Origin: Hymenobacter aerilatus
GTDB taxonomy: Bacteria > Bacteroidota > Bacteroidia > Cytophagales > Hymenobacteraceae
Assembly (NCBI RefSeq): GCF_022921095.1
Contig: NZ_CP095053.1
Location: forward strand, 2,832,501 to 2,896,500
Direction: 5' to 3'
DNA length: 64,000 bases
The notes under the pieces were generated by a model. The model worked only from the letters and a program-made list of their open reading frames with translations, was not told the origin of the DNA and made no database searches. Both the position numbers and the translations under genes were made by a program. Within the stretch, counting starts at the first letter, position 1; every line of letters begins with the position of its first letter. Below, piece by piece: positions 45,498 to 54,238 of the stretch.

Positions 45498-46997
45498 ATG
45501 AAAATTCTTCTCACTGGTGCCACCGGCTACATTGGTCAACGGCTGCTACCCCTGCTGGTGGATGCGGGTCACGAGGTAGTGTGCCTGGTGCGCGACCCGC
45601 GCCGCTTTGTCCTCCCTGAGTCGTTGAAAGACCAAGTGGAAGTGGCCGCCGGCGACCTGCTCCAGCCTGATTCGCTCACGGAGTTACCCCTCGATATCGA
45701 CGCGGCCTACTACCTGGTGCACTCCATGAGCGGGCACGACGCCAATTTTTTCCGAGCCGAGCAGCAGTCGGCCCAGCACTTTGTGGGCTACCTCAACCGC
45801 ACCACGGCCCGGCAGGTTATCTACCTCTCGGGCATTGCCAACGACCGGGCCCTGAGCACGCATCTTCGTTCGCGTAGGGCGGTGGAGAAAGCCCTGAAAC
45901 GCGCCTGCACGGCCCAGCTTACGGTGCTGCGGGCCAGCATTATCATCGGGTCGGGGTCGGCTTCGTTTGAGATTATCCGCGACCTGGTAGAGAAACTGCC
46001 CGTGATGATAACGCCCCGCTGGCTTCAGTCGCGCTGCCAGCCGCTGGGCGTGCGCGACGTGATATTCTACCTCACGGCGGTGCTGGACAACCCGGCCTGC
46101 CTGGGCCGCTCGTTTGACGTAGGCGGCCCCGACGTGCTGACGTACCGCGACATGCTGCTGGGCCTGGCCCGCGTGCGGGGCTACCGGCGGCTGGTATTCA
46201 CGGTGCCCGTGCTCACGCCGCGGCTGTCGTCGTGGTGGTTGTATCTAGTCACCAGCACTACGTTTTCGCTGGCTCAAAGCCTGGTGGAGAGCCTGCGCAA
46301 CGATACGGTGGTAGACCCCAAGCGCAGCATTGCCGACGCCGTACCGCACACCTGCATGAACTATGAGGAGTCGTTGCGGCTGGCCTTCCAGCGCATTGAG
46401 CAGAACGAAGTGGTGAGCAGCTGGAGCGATGCGCTGAGCAGCGGCGTGATGGAACGGCACTTCATGGACCACATCCAGCTGCCCCAGTACGGTGTGCTGC
46501 GCGACTGCCAGGAGCTGCGTTTCCGGCGCGACCCGGAGGAAGTACGCCAAAACGTTTGGCGCATTGGCGGTGACCGAGGCTGGTACAAGGTAGACTGGCT
46601 GTGGCGCCTACGCGGCCTGCTCGATAAGCTGGTGGGTGGCGTGGGCCTGCGCCGCGGCCGCCGCTCCCCCACCAACCTGCGCGCCGGCGACCCGCTGGAC
46701 TTCTGGCGGGTGCTGGTGGCCGACCGCCGGGCGCGGCGCCTGCTGCTCTACGCCGAGATGAAGCTCCCCGGCGAAGCGTGGCTTCAGTTCCGCATCCTCC
46801 CCCACGACGACGGCACGCACACCCTGGAGCAGCTGGCAGTGTTCCGGCCGCGGGGGTTGGCCGGGCGCCTGTATTGGTACGCGCTGGTGCCCTTTCACTT
46901 TATCATCTTCAAGGGCATGATTGAAAACATTGTGCAGTACGGCGATACTGCACCGGCCACGCAGCCTACCCCGCGCCTGCTGCCGCAGCCGGGCTAG
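45498..46997 (+). CDS. NAD(P)-binding SDR-like protein with DUF2867 domain
   Basis: This protein of 499 residues starts at the ATG at 45498 (MKILLTGATGYIGQR). The N-terminal atypical SDR domain has the TGATGYIG dinucleotide loop, ends its first fold near CLVRDP and has VIYLSGIAND. The C-terminal half (from about 310) is a DUF2867-type lipid-binding-like domain, with GDRGWYKVDWLWRLRG, GDPLDFWRV and LLLYAEMKLPGEAWLQF. This two-domain layout is common in bacteria and unassigned in function. It lies 170 bp from the divergent ArnT-like gene. Confidence 0.88.
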   Translation: MKILLTGATGYIGQRLLPLLVDAGHEVVCLVRDPRRFVLPESLKDQVEVAAGDLLQPDSLTELPLDIDAAYYLVHSMSGHDANFFRAEQQSAQHFVGYLNRTTARQVIYLSGIANDRALSTHLRSRRAVEKALKRACTAQLTVLRASIIIGSGSASFEIIRDLVEKLPVMITPRWLQSRCQPLGVRDVIFYLTAVLDNPACLGRSFDVGGPDVLTYRDMLLGLARVRGYRRLVFTVPVLTPRLSSWWLYLVTSTTFSLAQSLVESLRNDTVVDPKRSIADAVPHTCMNYEESLRLAFQRIEQNEVVSSWSDALSSGVMERHFMDHIQLPQYGVLRDCQELRFRRDPEEVRQNVWRIGGDRGWYKVDWLWRLRGLLDKLVGGVGLRRGRRSPTNLRAGDPLDFWRVLVADRRARRLLLYAEMKLPGEAWLQFRILPHDDGTHTLEQLAVFRPRGLAGRLYWYALVPFHFIIFKGMIENIVQYGDTAPATQPTPRLLPQPG

Positions 46998-47069
46998 ATC
47001 GGCACCAAGCAAAGAAAAGCTTAATGTCCTTTCATTTGCTTACAACGCCTTGTATTACAATTTACTACG

Positions 47070-47106
47070 CAGCCAGATCAGCTTTTTTAAAAGTCTGATC
47101 TGGCTG
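47070..47106 (+). terminator. Perfect hairpin downstream of the SDR gene
   Basis: CAGCCAGATCAG pairs perfectly with CTGATCTGGCTG across a 13-base A/T loop containing TTTTTTAAAA. The tract after it (CTTCTTCG) is only weakly T-rich, so terminator function is likely but unproven. Confidence 0.6.
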
Positions 47107-47237
47107 CTTCTTCGTGTGGGGATGCGCTACCTAGCCGGTAGCTTTACTCCTGTTACCTTCCTATCCACTATCGGGTTAGCTTGTGTTGCGGCCAGCACCC
47201 ACGCGGGGCCCCGCTCATTCTTACGCACGATGCAGAA

Positions 47238-47277
47238 GCGCCCCGGCGGGCAACCGTCCGGGGCGCCGTTATTTTCT
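47238..47277 (+). terminator. GC-rich terminator-like hairpin
   Basis: GCGCCCCGG pairs with CCGGGGCGC, followed by CGTTATTTTCT. It lies 60 bp before the next gene, so it could be a terminator or an attenuator for that gene. Confidence 0.65.
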
Positions 47278-47336
47278 GCTGTTGCCGCATCGGGTTGGTA
47301 GCCGGCTTACTGCATTCTCTCTTATCCTATATACTT

Positions 47337-49217
47337 ATGCCTCCCTACCCGCTGCCGGCCCCGGTGTTGCCCTCCCCACACGGGCACACCTATTATATGT
47401 TGTTCTATATCCTGGCTTTTGCGCTAGGGCAGTTGCTGCTGCTATGGGCCGGTTACCGACGCGGCTATGCTTGGCGGCCGTGGCTGGTGCTGCTGGCGGC
47501 CTCTACGCTGGCTTTCATCTTAGGCACCAAGCTCATAGCCCTACCCCTGACCGATTGGCCAGCCATCCTGACGGGGCAGCCCTGGCCTACCGACCCTGCT
47601 CGCTCGGTGCTGGGTGGCGCCGTGGCGGGTACGCTGGCCCTACTGGTGCTACGCCGCTGGCTGGGTTTTTCCTGGCACGTGTTTGATGTGTTTGCCCTAC
47701 CCATGTGCCTCACGCTGGCGGTACAGGGGGTAGGATGCCTACTCACGGGCTGCTGCTTCGGTGAGCTGGCCGAAGCCGGTCCCGCCATCCGCTACGCCCC
47801 CGACACCCTCCCCTACCTCTGGCAGCTGCACCGGGGGCAGCTGCCAGCCGATGCTGTCGCCTCGCTGCCGGTGGTGCCTACTCAGTTGTATTCCCTGTTG
47901 CTGTACGTGGGGATAGGCGTGGTGCTGCTGGCTACGCGGCGGCGCGTGTGGCCAGGTGGTAGTCGCTACATGTTGTATCTGGGCTTGGTATTGGCAGGGC
48001 GCTTCGTACTCGAATGCTGGCGCGACCCCGCCGGCGAGCAGGTGGGCAGCGCTACGCTAGTGCTAGCGGGGGTGGCCCTCAAGCAAGTGCAGTGGGTGCT
48101 GTTACCGATGGCGCTGGTAGCCTTGGGCTGGTGGGCCCTCCGTGCGAGGCAAACCGACGATGTAGCTCCTACCCCGCCAACCGTGCGGCCTTTGCGAAAC
48201 CTGCTGACAGTAGCGGGGCTGCTACTGCTTACGGCATTGCTAGGCCCCGGCGCACTTACCTCCCCAGAGCTGCTGGCCGTGAAGGCCACGTTGTTTTCTG
48301 TAGTGGGGCTGGAGGCCGTTTGCCTGCTGAGAGGGTATCAGTCCCGCGTGGCCTACCTGCCGCTGGCATTGGTACTGCTGATTGGTATGCTCACCAGCCA
48401 GAAAGCCGCCCCCGACAGCACGCGGCAACAGTATTTCACGTTCAGCCCTGCATTCATGCAGGGCAGGTACGACCAGGATTTGCAGGACGCAGCCAGCTCA
48501 GGAGGCTGTTCTGGTGGTAGCAGTCCAGCCATCCGACGTGCCTATTACCACCGCTACCAGGTAGCCGGCGGCGGCATTTCGTATACCGATGTCGATAACC
48601 CGGATGGCAACCGACGCCTGTTTGGTGCCGAAGTGTTGGCCGGCACCGAGCGCATTGGGTTTCGCGAGTTACCCTTAAATGGTTCTTTTCTGACCTCCGG
48701 TGAAACCGACCATGCTCAAAAGTCCCTATTTGATTTGCACATGTTTGCCGAGCGTGACCGGGTGCTGAGCAGATCTGGCAAGCTAGGTGTGGGGTTCCGC
48801 TTTGGCCTGCACGCGGGCAACCTAGGTTACCGAGCCGACGATGCCCGCGACGTAACCTTCAAAGAACGAAGGATGCTTCTGGCTCCCGACCTGATGCTCT
48901 GGCTTGGGCGGCGCGACATCTTATTTGTGCAGGCAGACATGGGACGCGGCGTTAATGGCTTGGGTACCATCGGTAGCACCGTTAGCCTGGGTTCGGGATT
49001 TGGCCAGACCCGCGGCAGCTTTGCGCAAGGCGGCGTAGCGTTCAATGAAAGCGGTCTGGGTATCACCCAAAAGACTACGCTCTTTGTGAGCGGCAATGTG
49101 CGCCTGGGTGGCAGCGGCCTGTGGGTAGAGCCCTATGCGGCCACCAACTTTGGCCGGACGCAGCGGCTTAGCCTCCGCCTGCACTACCGACTACCCATGC
49201 AGGGAAGCAGCCGCTAA
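47337..49217 (+). CDS. Lgt-like membrane protein fused to a beta-rich C-terminal domain
   Basis: This 626-residue protein starts at the ATG at 47337 (MPPYPLPAPV). The first half is polytopic and follows the prolipoprotein diacylglyceryl transferase fold. Visible motifs are SVLGGAVAGTLAL, VQGVGCLLTGCCFGE (about 130-143), VVPTQLYSLLLY and GRFVLECWRDP (about 220). The usual H-G-G and G-R-I-G motifs are altered: the histidine is replaced, the arginine of GRIG is Gly, and the Glu after QLY is Ser. Catalysis is therefore doubtful. After more helices and a CSGGSS loop, about 200 residues of alternating short beta segments resemble an outer-membrane barrel. The function is unknown; the fusion is unusual. 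Confidence 0.75.
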   Translation: MPPYPLPAPVLPSPHGHTYYMLFYILAFALGQLLLLWAGYRRGYAWRPWLVLLAASTLAFILGTKLIALPLTDWPAILTGQPWPTDPARSVLGGAVAGTLALLVLRRWLGFSWHVFDVFALPMCLTLAVQGVGCLLTGCCFGELAEAGPAIRYAPDTLPYLWQLHRGQLPADAVASLPVVPTQLYSLLLYVGIGVVLLATRRRVWPGGSRYMLYLGLVLAGRFVLECWRDPAGEQVGSATLVLAGVALKQVQWVLLPMALVALGWWALRARQTDDVAPTPPTVRPLRNLLTVAGLLLLTALLGPGALTSPELLAVKATLFSVVGLEAVCLLRGYQSRVAYLPLALVLLIGMLTSQKAAPDSTRQQYFTFSPAFMQGRYDQDLQDAASSGGCSGGSSPAIRRAYYHRYQVAGGGISYTDVDNPDGNRRLFGAEVLAGTERIGFRELPLNGSFLTSGETDHAQKSLFDLHMFAERDRVLSRSGKLGVGFRFGLHAGNLGYRADDARDVTFKERRMLLAPDLMLWLGRRDILFVQADMGRGVNGLGTIGSTVSLGSGFGQTRGSFAQGGVAFNESGLGITQKTTLFVSGNVRLGGSGLWVEPYAATNFGRTQRLSLRLHYRLPMQGSSR

Positions 49218-49243
49218 ATCGAGGTTTTTGCCAACCCCTACCC

Positions 49244-49396
49244 ATGGCCCTGCGTACGTTGGGGCTATACCTAGCGGGAGTACCGCTGTGGCAAGGACCC
49301 TATTGGCACGTTGCCATCCCTCCCTCTCCGCTCTGCTTTCTGCCTTCCATTGCCGAAGCCCCACCCGCGGCCCCGCGTTCTAAAACGGCTTTTTGA
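49244..49396 (+). CDS. Possible 50-residue leader ORF coupled to mscS
   Basis: A short frame runs from ATG 49244 to a TGA at 49394-49396, whose last base is the A of the mscS ATG (TGATG). The peptide starts MALRTLGLYL and has a hydrophobic start and a Pro-rich end. It could be a coupled leader peptide or a chance frame; no homology is recognised. Confidence 0.25.
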   Translation: MALRTLGLYLAGVPLWQGPYWHVAIPPSPLCFLPSIAEAPPAAPRSKTAF

Positions 49397-50514
49397 TGCA
49401 ACATTTTCAAATCCTTCTGGATACCCTACCCGCCTGGCTCGGCAATGTGCTACTCGCCGCGGGTGCCATTGCGGCCGGCTTATTGCTGCGCTGGCTGCTC
49501 ACCAAGACCCTGCGCTACTACCGCAGCTTTTCGGATAGCTTTCTGGTGAATGCGCTTATCCGGCGTCTGCAGCACCCCCTCAACTTCTTCATTCCGGTTT
49601 TAATCCTGGTTCTGATTCTGCCCCTGATGACGCTGGAACCGCCCGCTCACCGCACGGCCACGCGCCTACTGGGTATTCTGGCCACGGCGGGCTTTGCCTG
49701 GGTGCTCATCCGGCTGGTGTACGTGGGCGAAGAATTTGTGTACCACAGCTACGACCTCACGAAGGACAACAACATCAAGGAGCGCAAAATCCGGACGCAG
49801 CTCCAGTTTATTCGTCGGCTGGCCGTTATTGGTATTGGGTTGCTAGCCGTGGCGGCCATTCTGCTTAGCTTCGATAGTGTGCGCCGCATTGGTGCAGGTC
49901 TGCTAACGGGGGTAGGAGTTGGCGGTATCATCGTCGGTTTTGCGGCCCAACGGTCGTTGGCCAACCTGCTGGCCGGCTTCCAGATTGCTTTCACCCAACC
50001 CATTCGCATTGATGATGTGCTAGTGGTAGAGGGAGAGTGGGGCCGGGTAGAGGAAATCACGCTCACCTACGTGGTGCTTCAGATATGGGACCAGCGCCGC
50101 CTGATTCTGCCTATCAACTACTTCATCGAGAAGCCTTTCCAAAACTGGACGCGCATCTCGGCCGAGATTTTGGGCACAGTGTTTATTTACGCCGATTACA
50201 CATTACCCGTACCGGCCCTGCGCGAAGAGCTCACGCGCCTGCTGGAATCCAGCCCGCTCTGGGACCGGCGCGTGAACGCGCTGCAAGTCACCGACTCCAA
50301 GGAACACACCCTCGAAATCAGGGCTTTGATGAGCGCCCGCAACTCCTCCCAGGCCTTCGATCTGCGGTGTTTTATACGCGAAAGCCTAGTGCAGTTCATC
50401 CGCGAAAACTACCCGGAGGCCCTACCCCGCACCCGCGCCGAGGTGTCGTACACCGACCAGGGCCTACTGGGCCGTCGCCCCGATTTCTTACCAACTACCG
50501 CCAATCAGCGGTAG
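49396..50514 (+). CDS. MscS-family mechanosensitive channel
   Basis: This 372-residue inner-membrane channel releases solutes on hypo-osmotic shock. I chose the ATG at 49396; the frame also opens at TTG 49393. Four to five hydrophobic helices span about 10-170. The pore-lining helix is RIGAGLLTGVGVGGIIVGFAAQ, followed by the conserved RSLANLLAGFQIAFTQPIRIDDVLVV segment. The beta domain includes WGRVEEITLTYVVLQIWDQRR and LPINYFIEKPFQNWTR. The C-terminal soluble domain ends near RRPDF. A large palindrome lies just after the stop. Confidence 0.93.
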   Translation: MQHFQILLDTLPAWLGNVLLAAGAIAAGLLLRWLLTKTLRYYRSFSDSFLVNALIRRLQHPLNFFIPVLILVLILPLMTLEPPAHRTATRLLGILATAGFAWVLIRLVYVGEEFVYHSYDLTKDNNIKERKIRTQLQFIRRLAVIGIGLLAVAAILLSFDSVRRIGAGLLTGVGVGGIIVGFAAQRSLANLLAGFQIAFTQPIRIDDVLVVEGEWGRVEEITLTYVVLQIWDQRRLILPINYFIEKPFQNWTRISAEILGTVFIYADYTLPVPALREELTRLLESSPLWDRRVNALQVTDSKEHTLEIRALMSARNSSQAFDLRCFIRESLVQFIRENYPEALPRTRAEVSYTDQGLLGRRPDFLPTTANQR

Positions 50515-50535
50515 CAGGCTGCTTCACTCTATTTT

Positions 50536-50633
50536 GTCATCCTGAGCTTGCGAAGGACCTCCTCACCGCAGAACGAGTCGTTGTCACGATGGTCGTTCTG
50601 TGGTGAGGAGGTCCTTCGCAAGTTCAGGATGAC
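50536..50633. repeat. Large palindrome, repeat family 2 copy b
   Basis: Arms of 41 bp (50536-50576 and 50593-50633) pair with two mismatches around a 16-base loop. It shares the GTCATCCTGA, GAAGGACCT and inner GAACGA/TCGTTC elements with 38433-38578. It lies between two convergent genes and may terminate both. Confidence 0.88.
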
Positions 50634-50657
50634 GATATTGATCTATTCGCTTATTCC

Positions 50658-50927
50658 CTACCCTCCTGCTTGCAGTAATAGCAGCATAGCTACCACCACG
50701 GCCACATAAATGCCCAGCGCCAGCCATTCGGCGCGGTTCTTAAAATCGTACGGGAACAGGGTACGGGCGCGCTGCTGTACCCAGTAGGAAGCCAGGAAGC
50801 CAAAGGCCGTTAGCCCCAACCCTAGCCCCTGCGGAATCACCTGCCGGAACATCAGTAGTAAGGCCACTAAGGGCAGCAACCCGATGAGGTAGCCCAGCAA
50901 ACGAGCGGCAAAAAGCGAATTGGGCAT
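50658..50927 (-). CDS. Small three-helix membrane protein
   Basis: This 89-residue protein has three hydrophobic segments (about 8-27, 32-48 and 67-85), the last ending LLLLQAGG. The charged loop between helices 2 and 3 (QQRARTLFPYDFKNRAEW) probably faces the cytoplasm. I recognise no family. It lies 44 bp after the sce7726-type gene on the same strand, so the two may be cotranscribed. Confidence 0.65.
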   Translation of the reverse strand: MPNSLFAARLLGYLIGLLPLVALLLMFRQVIPQGLGLGLTAFGFLASYWVQQRARTLFPYDFKNRAEWLALGIYVAVVVAMLLLLQAGG

Positions 50928-50971
50928 GATAGGGGAAGAATTGTTCTAGTTTGAAAAAGGAGAACGTTCGG

Positions 50972-51610
50972 CTACGGTAAGCCGCGGGGCCGCTTGCGCC
51001 GTTTGATGCGCTTGATGGTTTTTCGCCAGGGCTCCCTAGGCGGCTGCGACTCGCGCAAAGCTTTGCGCTCGGCCCGCTTTTGCGTGCGGACGGGTAGGCG
51101 GGCTGTGAGCCGCTCGCGCGTGTAGCGCGCCCAGTGCGACACCGGAATGTTGTGCGCATGGCGCATGATGTGCAGCACCTCGCGCCGTTGCATGGTGCTC
51201 ACGCCCCGCAGCCCGCGTGCCAGCATAAACTGCCGCAGCTCATCCACCATCAGCAGGCCACCCAGGGCTGTGCGCTCCACGGCCGAGTTGTAGCCCGCGG
51301 CCCGGTGCGTGATGAGGCCTTCGGATGTGGCTACCATAACGCCCACCCATTCCGGCAGCAAGGGCATCAGCCGGGGCACGTGCCTTTCAGTCACCACAAA
51401 CGTTACGAAATCGTAGACCCGCATGTAATGCCCCAGCTGGTTGATGACCCGCTGCATGGTGTCGCCGGCGCCTTTAATTTCGTAGCAGTGCATAAACTGC
51501 TCGGTCACATGCACAATGTCGGCCCGGCTGCCGCCAGTGGGCAATTCTTCAATATACACGCCTTCGGTGAACAGCGGATACAGCAGAGCACGGATGGCAG
51601 GATCATTCAT
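50972..51610 (-). CDS. sce7726-family protein, PD-(D/E)XK nuclease-like
   Basis: This 212-residue protein has the sce7726-family layout. A short N-terminal helix precedes SRADIVHV (D31). The catalytic-type E44-x-K46 is in CYEIKGAGDT, and Q58 sits in the helix after it. These match the D...E-x-K...Q pattern of restriction-endonuclease-like folds. The C-terminal 50 residues are very basic (KRAERKALRES... RIKRRKRPRG), suiting nucleic-acid binding. No methyltransferase or toxin-antitoxin partner is adjacent; topoisomerase III lies upstream by about 93 bp. The role is unknown. Confidence 0.8.
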   Translation of the reverse strand: MNDPAIRALLYPLFTEGVYIEELPTGGSRADIVHVTEQFMHCYEIKGAGDTMQRVINQLGHYMRVYDFVTFVVTERHVPRLMPLLPEWVGVMVATSEGLITHRAAGYNSAVERTALGGLLMVDELRQFMLARGLRGVSTMQRREVLHIMRHAHNIPVSHWARYTRERLTARLPVRTQKRAERKALRESQPPREPWRKTIKRIKRRKRPRGLP

Positions 51611-51703
51611 TAGAAAAGCAAAAAGTTAGTTGCCGTAATGTACTAAACAGAATTATTCGGGTTGCAACGCACCACTTTTATACGGCAGGCGTGGTCCGTG
51701 CTC

Positions 51704-54238
51704 CTACCCTTTTTCAAATACAGGCTCTATCCTACCCTCAGCGTTGAGCTGCAACGCCGCCGCGTACCGCTCGCCGGTCCGGCTCGACACAAACCCGCGA
51801 ATCACGCCGGTTTTGCCTTTGCGCAGCAACTGGTTCATCTGCACGTCGCTGAGCTTTTTGCCCCCCCATTCAAACGGCGCCCGAAACTGGCAATCCTCGC
51901 GGAAGCGTGAGCAACCCCAGGCGGCGTTTCCGCGCAGCATAGTGCCCAACTTGCACACGGGGCACGGAATCTGGCCGGGGTCGGTGGGGGTAGTGGGCTT
52001 ACTTTCGGCAGCGCGCACCAGCTCTAGCTGGTACTGAGGCGTAAGTCGTACAGCCGCGTCAAACTTCTGCCCGTCATCATCCAGGTAGCCTTTGATAACG
52101 GGTGTGCGGCCTTTGGAAAGTAACACGCTTACCTGCTTGTCGGTGAGCTTCTTACCAGCAAACTCAGTTGGTATACGAAACTGGCAGTTCTCGCGGAAGC
52201 GTGAGCACCCAAACGCCGCTTTGCCGCGCAGGATACCGCCCGTCTGGCACTTCGGGCACGGGCCGAGGCCGATGGTTGGCTGTTGGCTGCTAGCTGTTGA
52301 TTGCTGACTTCTTGCCGACGGCTGGCTTCCTCCGGAGGCTGGGGTGGTAGGGTCGGCTATGAGTCGGCGCGAGCCGTCGTGCTTCACCTCATGCACCACC
52401 TCGCGCACCAGGTTTTTCAGCTCGTCCAGGAAATGGTCGGGTTGCAGGTCGCCGCCCTCAATCTGGCGCAGCTTCTTCTCCCATTGCCCGGTCAGCTCCG
52501 CCGATTTCAGAGTAGGATTCCGAATCAGACCAATCAGCTCGACGCCGGTGGGCGTGGGCACAATGCGCTTCTTCTCGCGCCGAATGTAGCCGCGCTTAAA
52601 CAGCGTTTCGATGATATTGGCGCGGGTACTAGGCCGGCCGATGCCGTTTTCCTTCATCGCCTGGCGCAACTCGTCGTCGTCGATGTTGCGGCCAGCGGTT
52701 TCCATGCCGCGCAACAACATGGCCTCGGTGTACTCGCGCGGAGGCTGAGTCATTTTCTGGTCGAGGCGTGGCTTGTGCGGCCCGCTCTCGTCCTTCACGA
52801 AGTTGGGCAGCACGGTGCTCACTACATCGTCGCTGTCGGCTTCGCCGGGTGCTTTGGGGGCGCTGGGCGCCTGCTGCTTTTCCGGGTCGCCGTACACCAC
52901 GCGCCAGCCGGGGTTCAGAATCTGCCTACCCCGCACCCGGAAAGGGTAGCCTGCCGCCTCGGCCGTTACGGTGGTATTCGACACCTCGCAGTCGGGGTAG
53001 AACGCGGCTAGAAAGCGACGCACGATGATGTCATATACGCTGTGCTCCTGGCTGCCCAAGCCACCGGCGCTGGCCCCGGTCGGGATGATAGCGTGGTGGT
53101 CCGTCACCTTCTGGTTGTTGAACACCTTGGTGCTCTTGCGAATTTTGGCTGCCAGCAGCGGCTGCGTAAGGCTGTGGTAGGCACCCAAGCCTTTCAGAAT
53201 ACCAGCAATTTTGGGGTACTGGTCGTCGGGTAGGAACGTGGTATCCACGCGTGGGTAGCTCACTACCTTTTTCTCGTAGAGGCTCTGCACGGTGCGTAGC
53301 GTGTCCTCGGCCGAAAGACCCAATTGGTTGTTGCACTGCACCTGCAACGAGGTCAGGTCAAACAGCGCGGGCGGCGACTCGTAGCCTTTCTTGATTTCGA
53401 CGCCCGTGATGGTCAGTGGCACGCCCGTAACGGCGGCCATGGCCGTGTTGGCTTCCTCCTCGCTCACAAAATAGCCGCGGGCTTTCAGGCGGGCCTTTTC
53501 GTCGGGCTCGTCGTCCTCGGCTTTGCCTTTTTTGGGCGGCGCCACGTGGCTGAACATGGTGCCGCGGTACTCCGTGCGCAGCACCCAGTACGGCTCGGGC
53601 CGGAAGTTCTGAATCTCGTGGTAGCGGTCGACCAGCAGGGCCAGGGTAGGCGTTTGCACGCGGCCCAGGCTGAGTACCTGCCCACGGCCGGGCGCATATT
53701 TCAGCGTGAACAAGCGGGTAGCGTTCAAGCCCAGCAGCCAGTCGCCCACGGCGCGGCTCTTGCCAGCCTGGTAAAGGCGGTCGAACTCTGCACCGTCGCG
53801 CAGGTTGGCAAAACCTTGGCGGATAGCCTCTTCCGTGAGTGAGGAAATCCAGAGGCGCTTGAAGGGCTTGCGGTACTTGGCCTCGGTCAGCACCCAGCGC
53901 TGGATCACCTCCCCTTCCTGCCCGGCGTCGCCGCAATTAATCACCTCCTCGGCTACATCGAGCAGCTTCTTAATCACGTTGAATTGCCGCACCACGCCAT
54001 CGTCGCGGCGCATGAGTTTGATACCGAAGTTGTCGGGCATCATGGGCAGGTCGTGGATGCTCCAGCGCTTCCACTCGGGGCGGTAGTCCTCGGGTTCCTT
54101 GAGTTGGCAGAAGTGTCCAAACGTCCAAGTGACCTGGTAGCCGTTACCCTCGTAGTAGCCATCCATCTTGCGGTTGGCGCCTAGTACGTTGGCAATTTCG
54201 CGGGCCACACTGGGCTTCTCGGCAATACAAACCTTCAT
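51704..54238 (-). CDS. topB: DNA topoisomerase III with two C-terminal zinc-type domains
   Basis: This is an 844-residue type IA topoisomerase. I chose the ATG at 54238 (MKVCIAEKPSVAREI), whose Glu is the Toprim catalytic residue. The Toprim acidic motif is NCGDAGQEGEVI, with Gly where E. coli TopB has the middle Asp. The catalytic Tyr is Y328 in VSYPRVDT. The TopoIA core motifs RPSTRANIIETLFKRGYI and TPTGVEL are present. A low-complexity Ser/Gln linker (about 633-655) leads to two repeated C-terminal modules (CPKCQTGGILRGKAAFGCSRF and CPVCKLGTMLRGNAAWGCSRF types). It should decatenate and unwind negatively supercoiled or recombination-intermediate DNA. Confidence 0.93.
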   Translation of the reverse strand: MKVCIAEKPSVAREIANVLGANRKMDGYYEGNGYQVTWTFGHFCQLKEPEDYRPEWKRWSIHDLPMMPDNFGIKLMRRDDGVVRQFNVIKKLLDVAEEVINCGDAGQEGEVIQRWVLTEAKYRKPFKRLWISSLTEEAIRQGFANLRDGAEFDRLYQAGKSRAVGDWLLGLNATRLFTLKYAPGRGQVLSLGRVQTPTLALLVDRYHEIQNFRPEPYWVLRTEYRGTMFSHVAPPKKGKAEDDEPDEKARLKARGYFVSEEEANTAMAAVTGVPLTITGVEIKKGYESPPALFDLTSLQVQCNNQLGLSAEDTLRTVQSLYEKKVVSYPRVDTTFLPDDQYPKIAGILKGLGAYHSLTQPLLAAKIRKSTKVFNNQKVTDHHAIIPTGASAGGLGSQEHSVYDIIVRRFLAAFYPDCEVSNTTVTAEAAGYPFRVRGRQILNPGWRVVYGDPEKQQAPSAPKAPGEADSDDVVSTVLPNFVKDESGPHKPRLDQKMTQPPREYTEAMLLRGMETAGRNIDDDELRQAMKENGIGRPSTRANIIETLFKRGYIRREKKRIVPTPTGVELIGLIRNPTLKSAELTGQWEKKLRQIEGGDLQPDHFLDELKNLVREVVHEVKHDGSRRLIADPTTPASGGSQPSARSQQSTASSQQPTIGLGPCPKCQTGGILRGKAAFGCSRFRENCQFRIPTEFAGKKLTDKQVSVLLSKGRTPVIKGYLDDDGQKFDAAVRLTPQYQLELVRAAESKPTTPTDPGQIPCPVCKLGTMLRGNAAWGCSRFREDCQFRAPFEWGGKKLSDVQMNQLLRKGKTGVIRGFVSSRTGERYAAALQLNAEGRIEPVFEKG

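Larger units (their letters stand above)
46998..47336. other. Intergenic region with two hairpins
   Basis: About 340 bp between two plus-strand genes. It holds a perfect 12-bp hairpin at 47070-47106 and a GC-rich terminator-like hairpin at 47238-47277. The two are listed separately. The open frames here look like read-through shadows. Confidence 0.6.

Noticed and set aside
46921..47301. 126-codon frame across the SDR end and the two hairpins
   Set aside because: It overlaps the end of the SDR gene and runs through both hairpins, and the peptide has no coherent composition.
47337..48100. First half of the Lgt-like fusion considered as the functional Lgt enzyme
   Set aside because: The usual H-G-G and G-R-I-G residues and the Glu after QLY are not preserved, so genuine lipoprotein acylation is doubtful.
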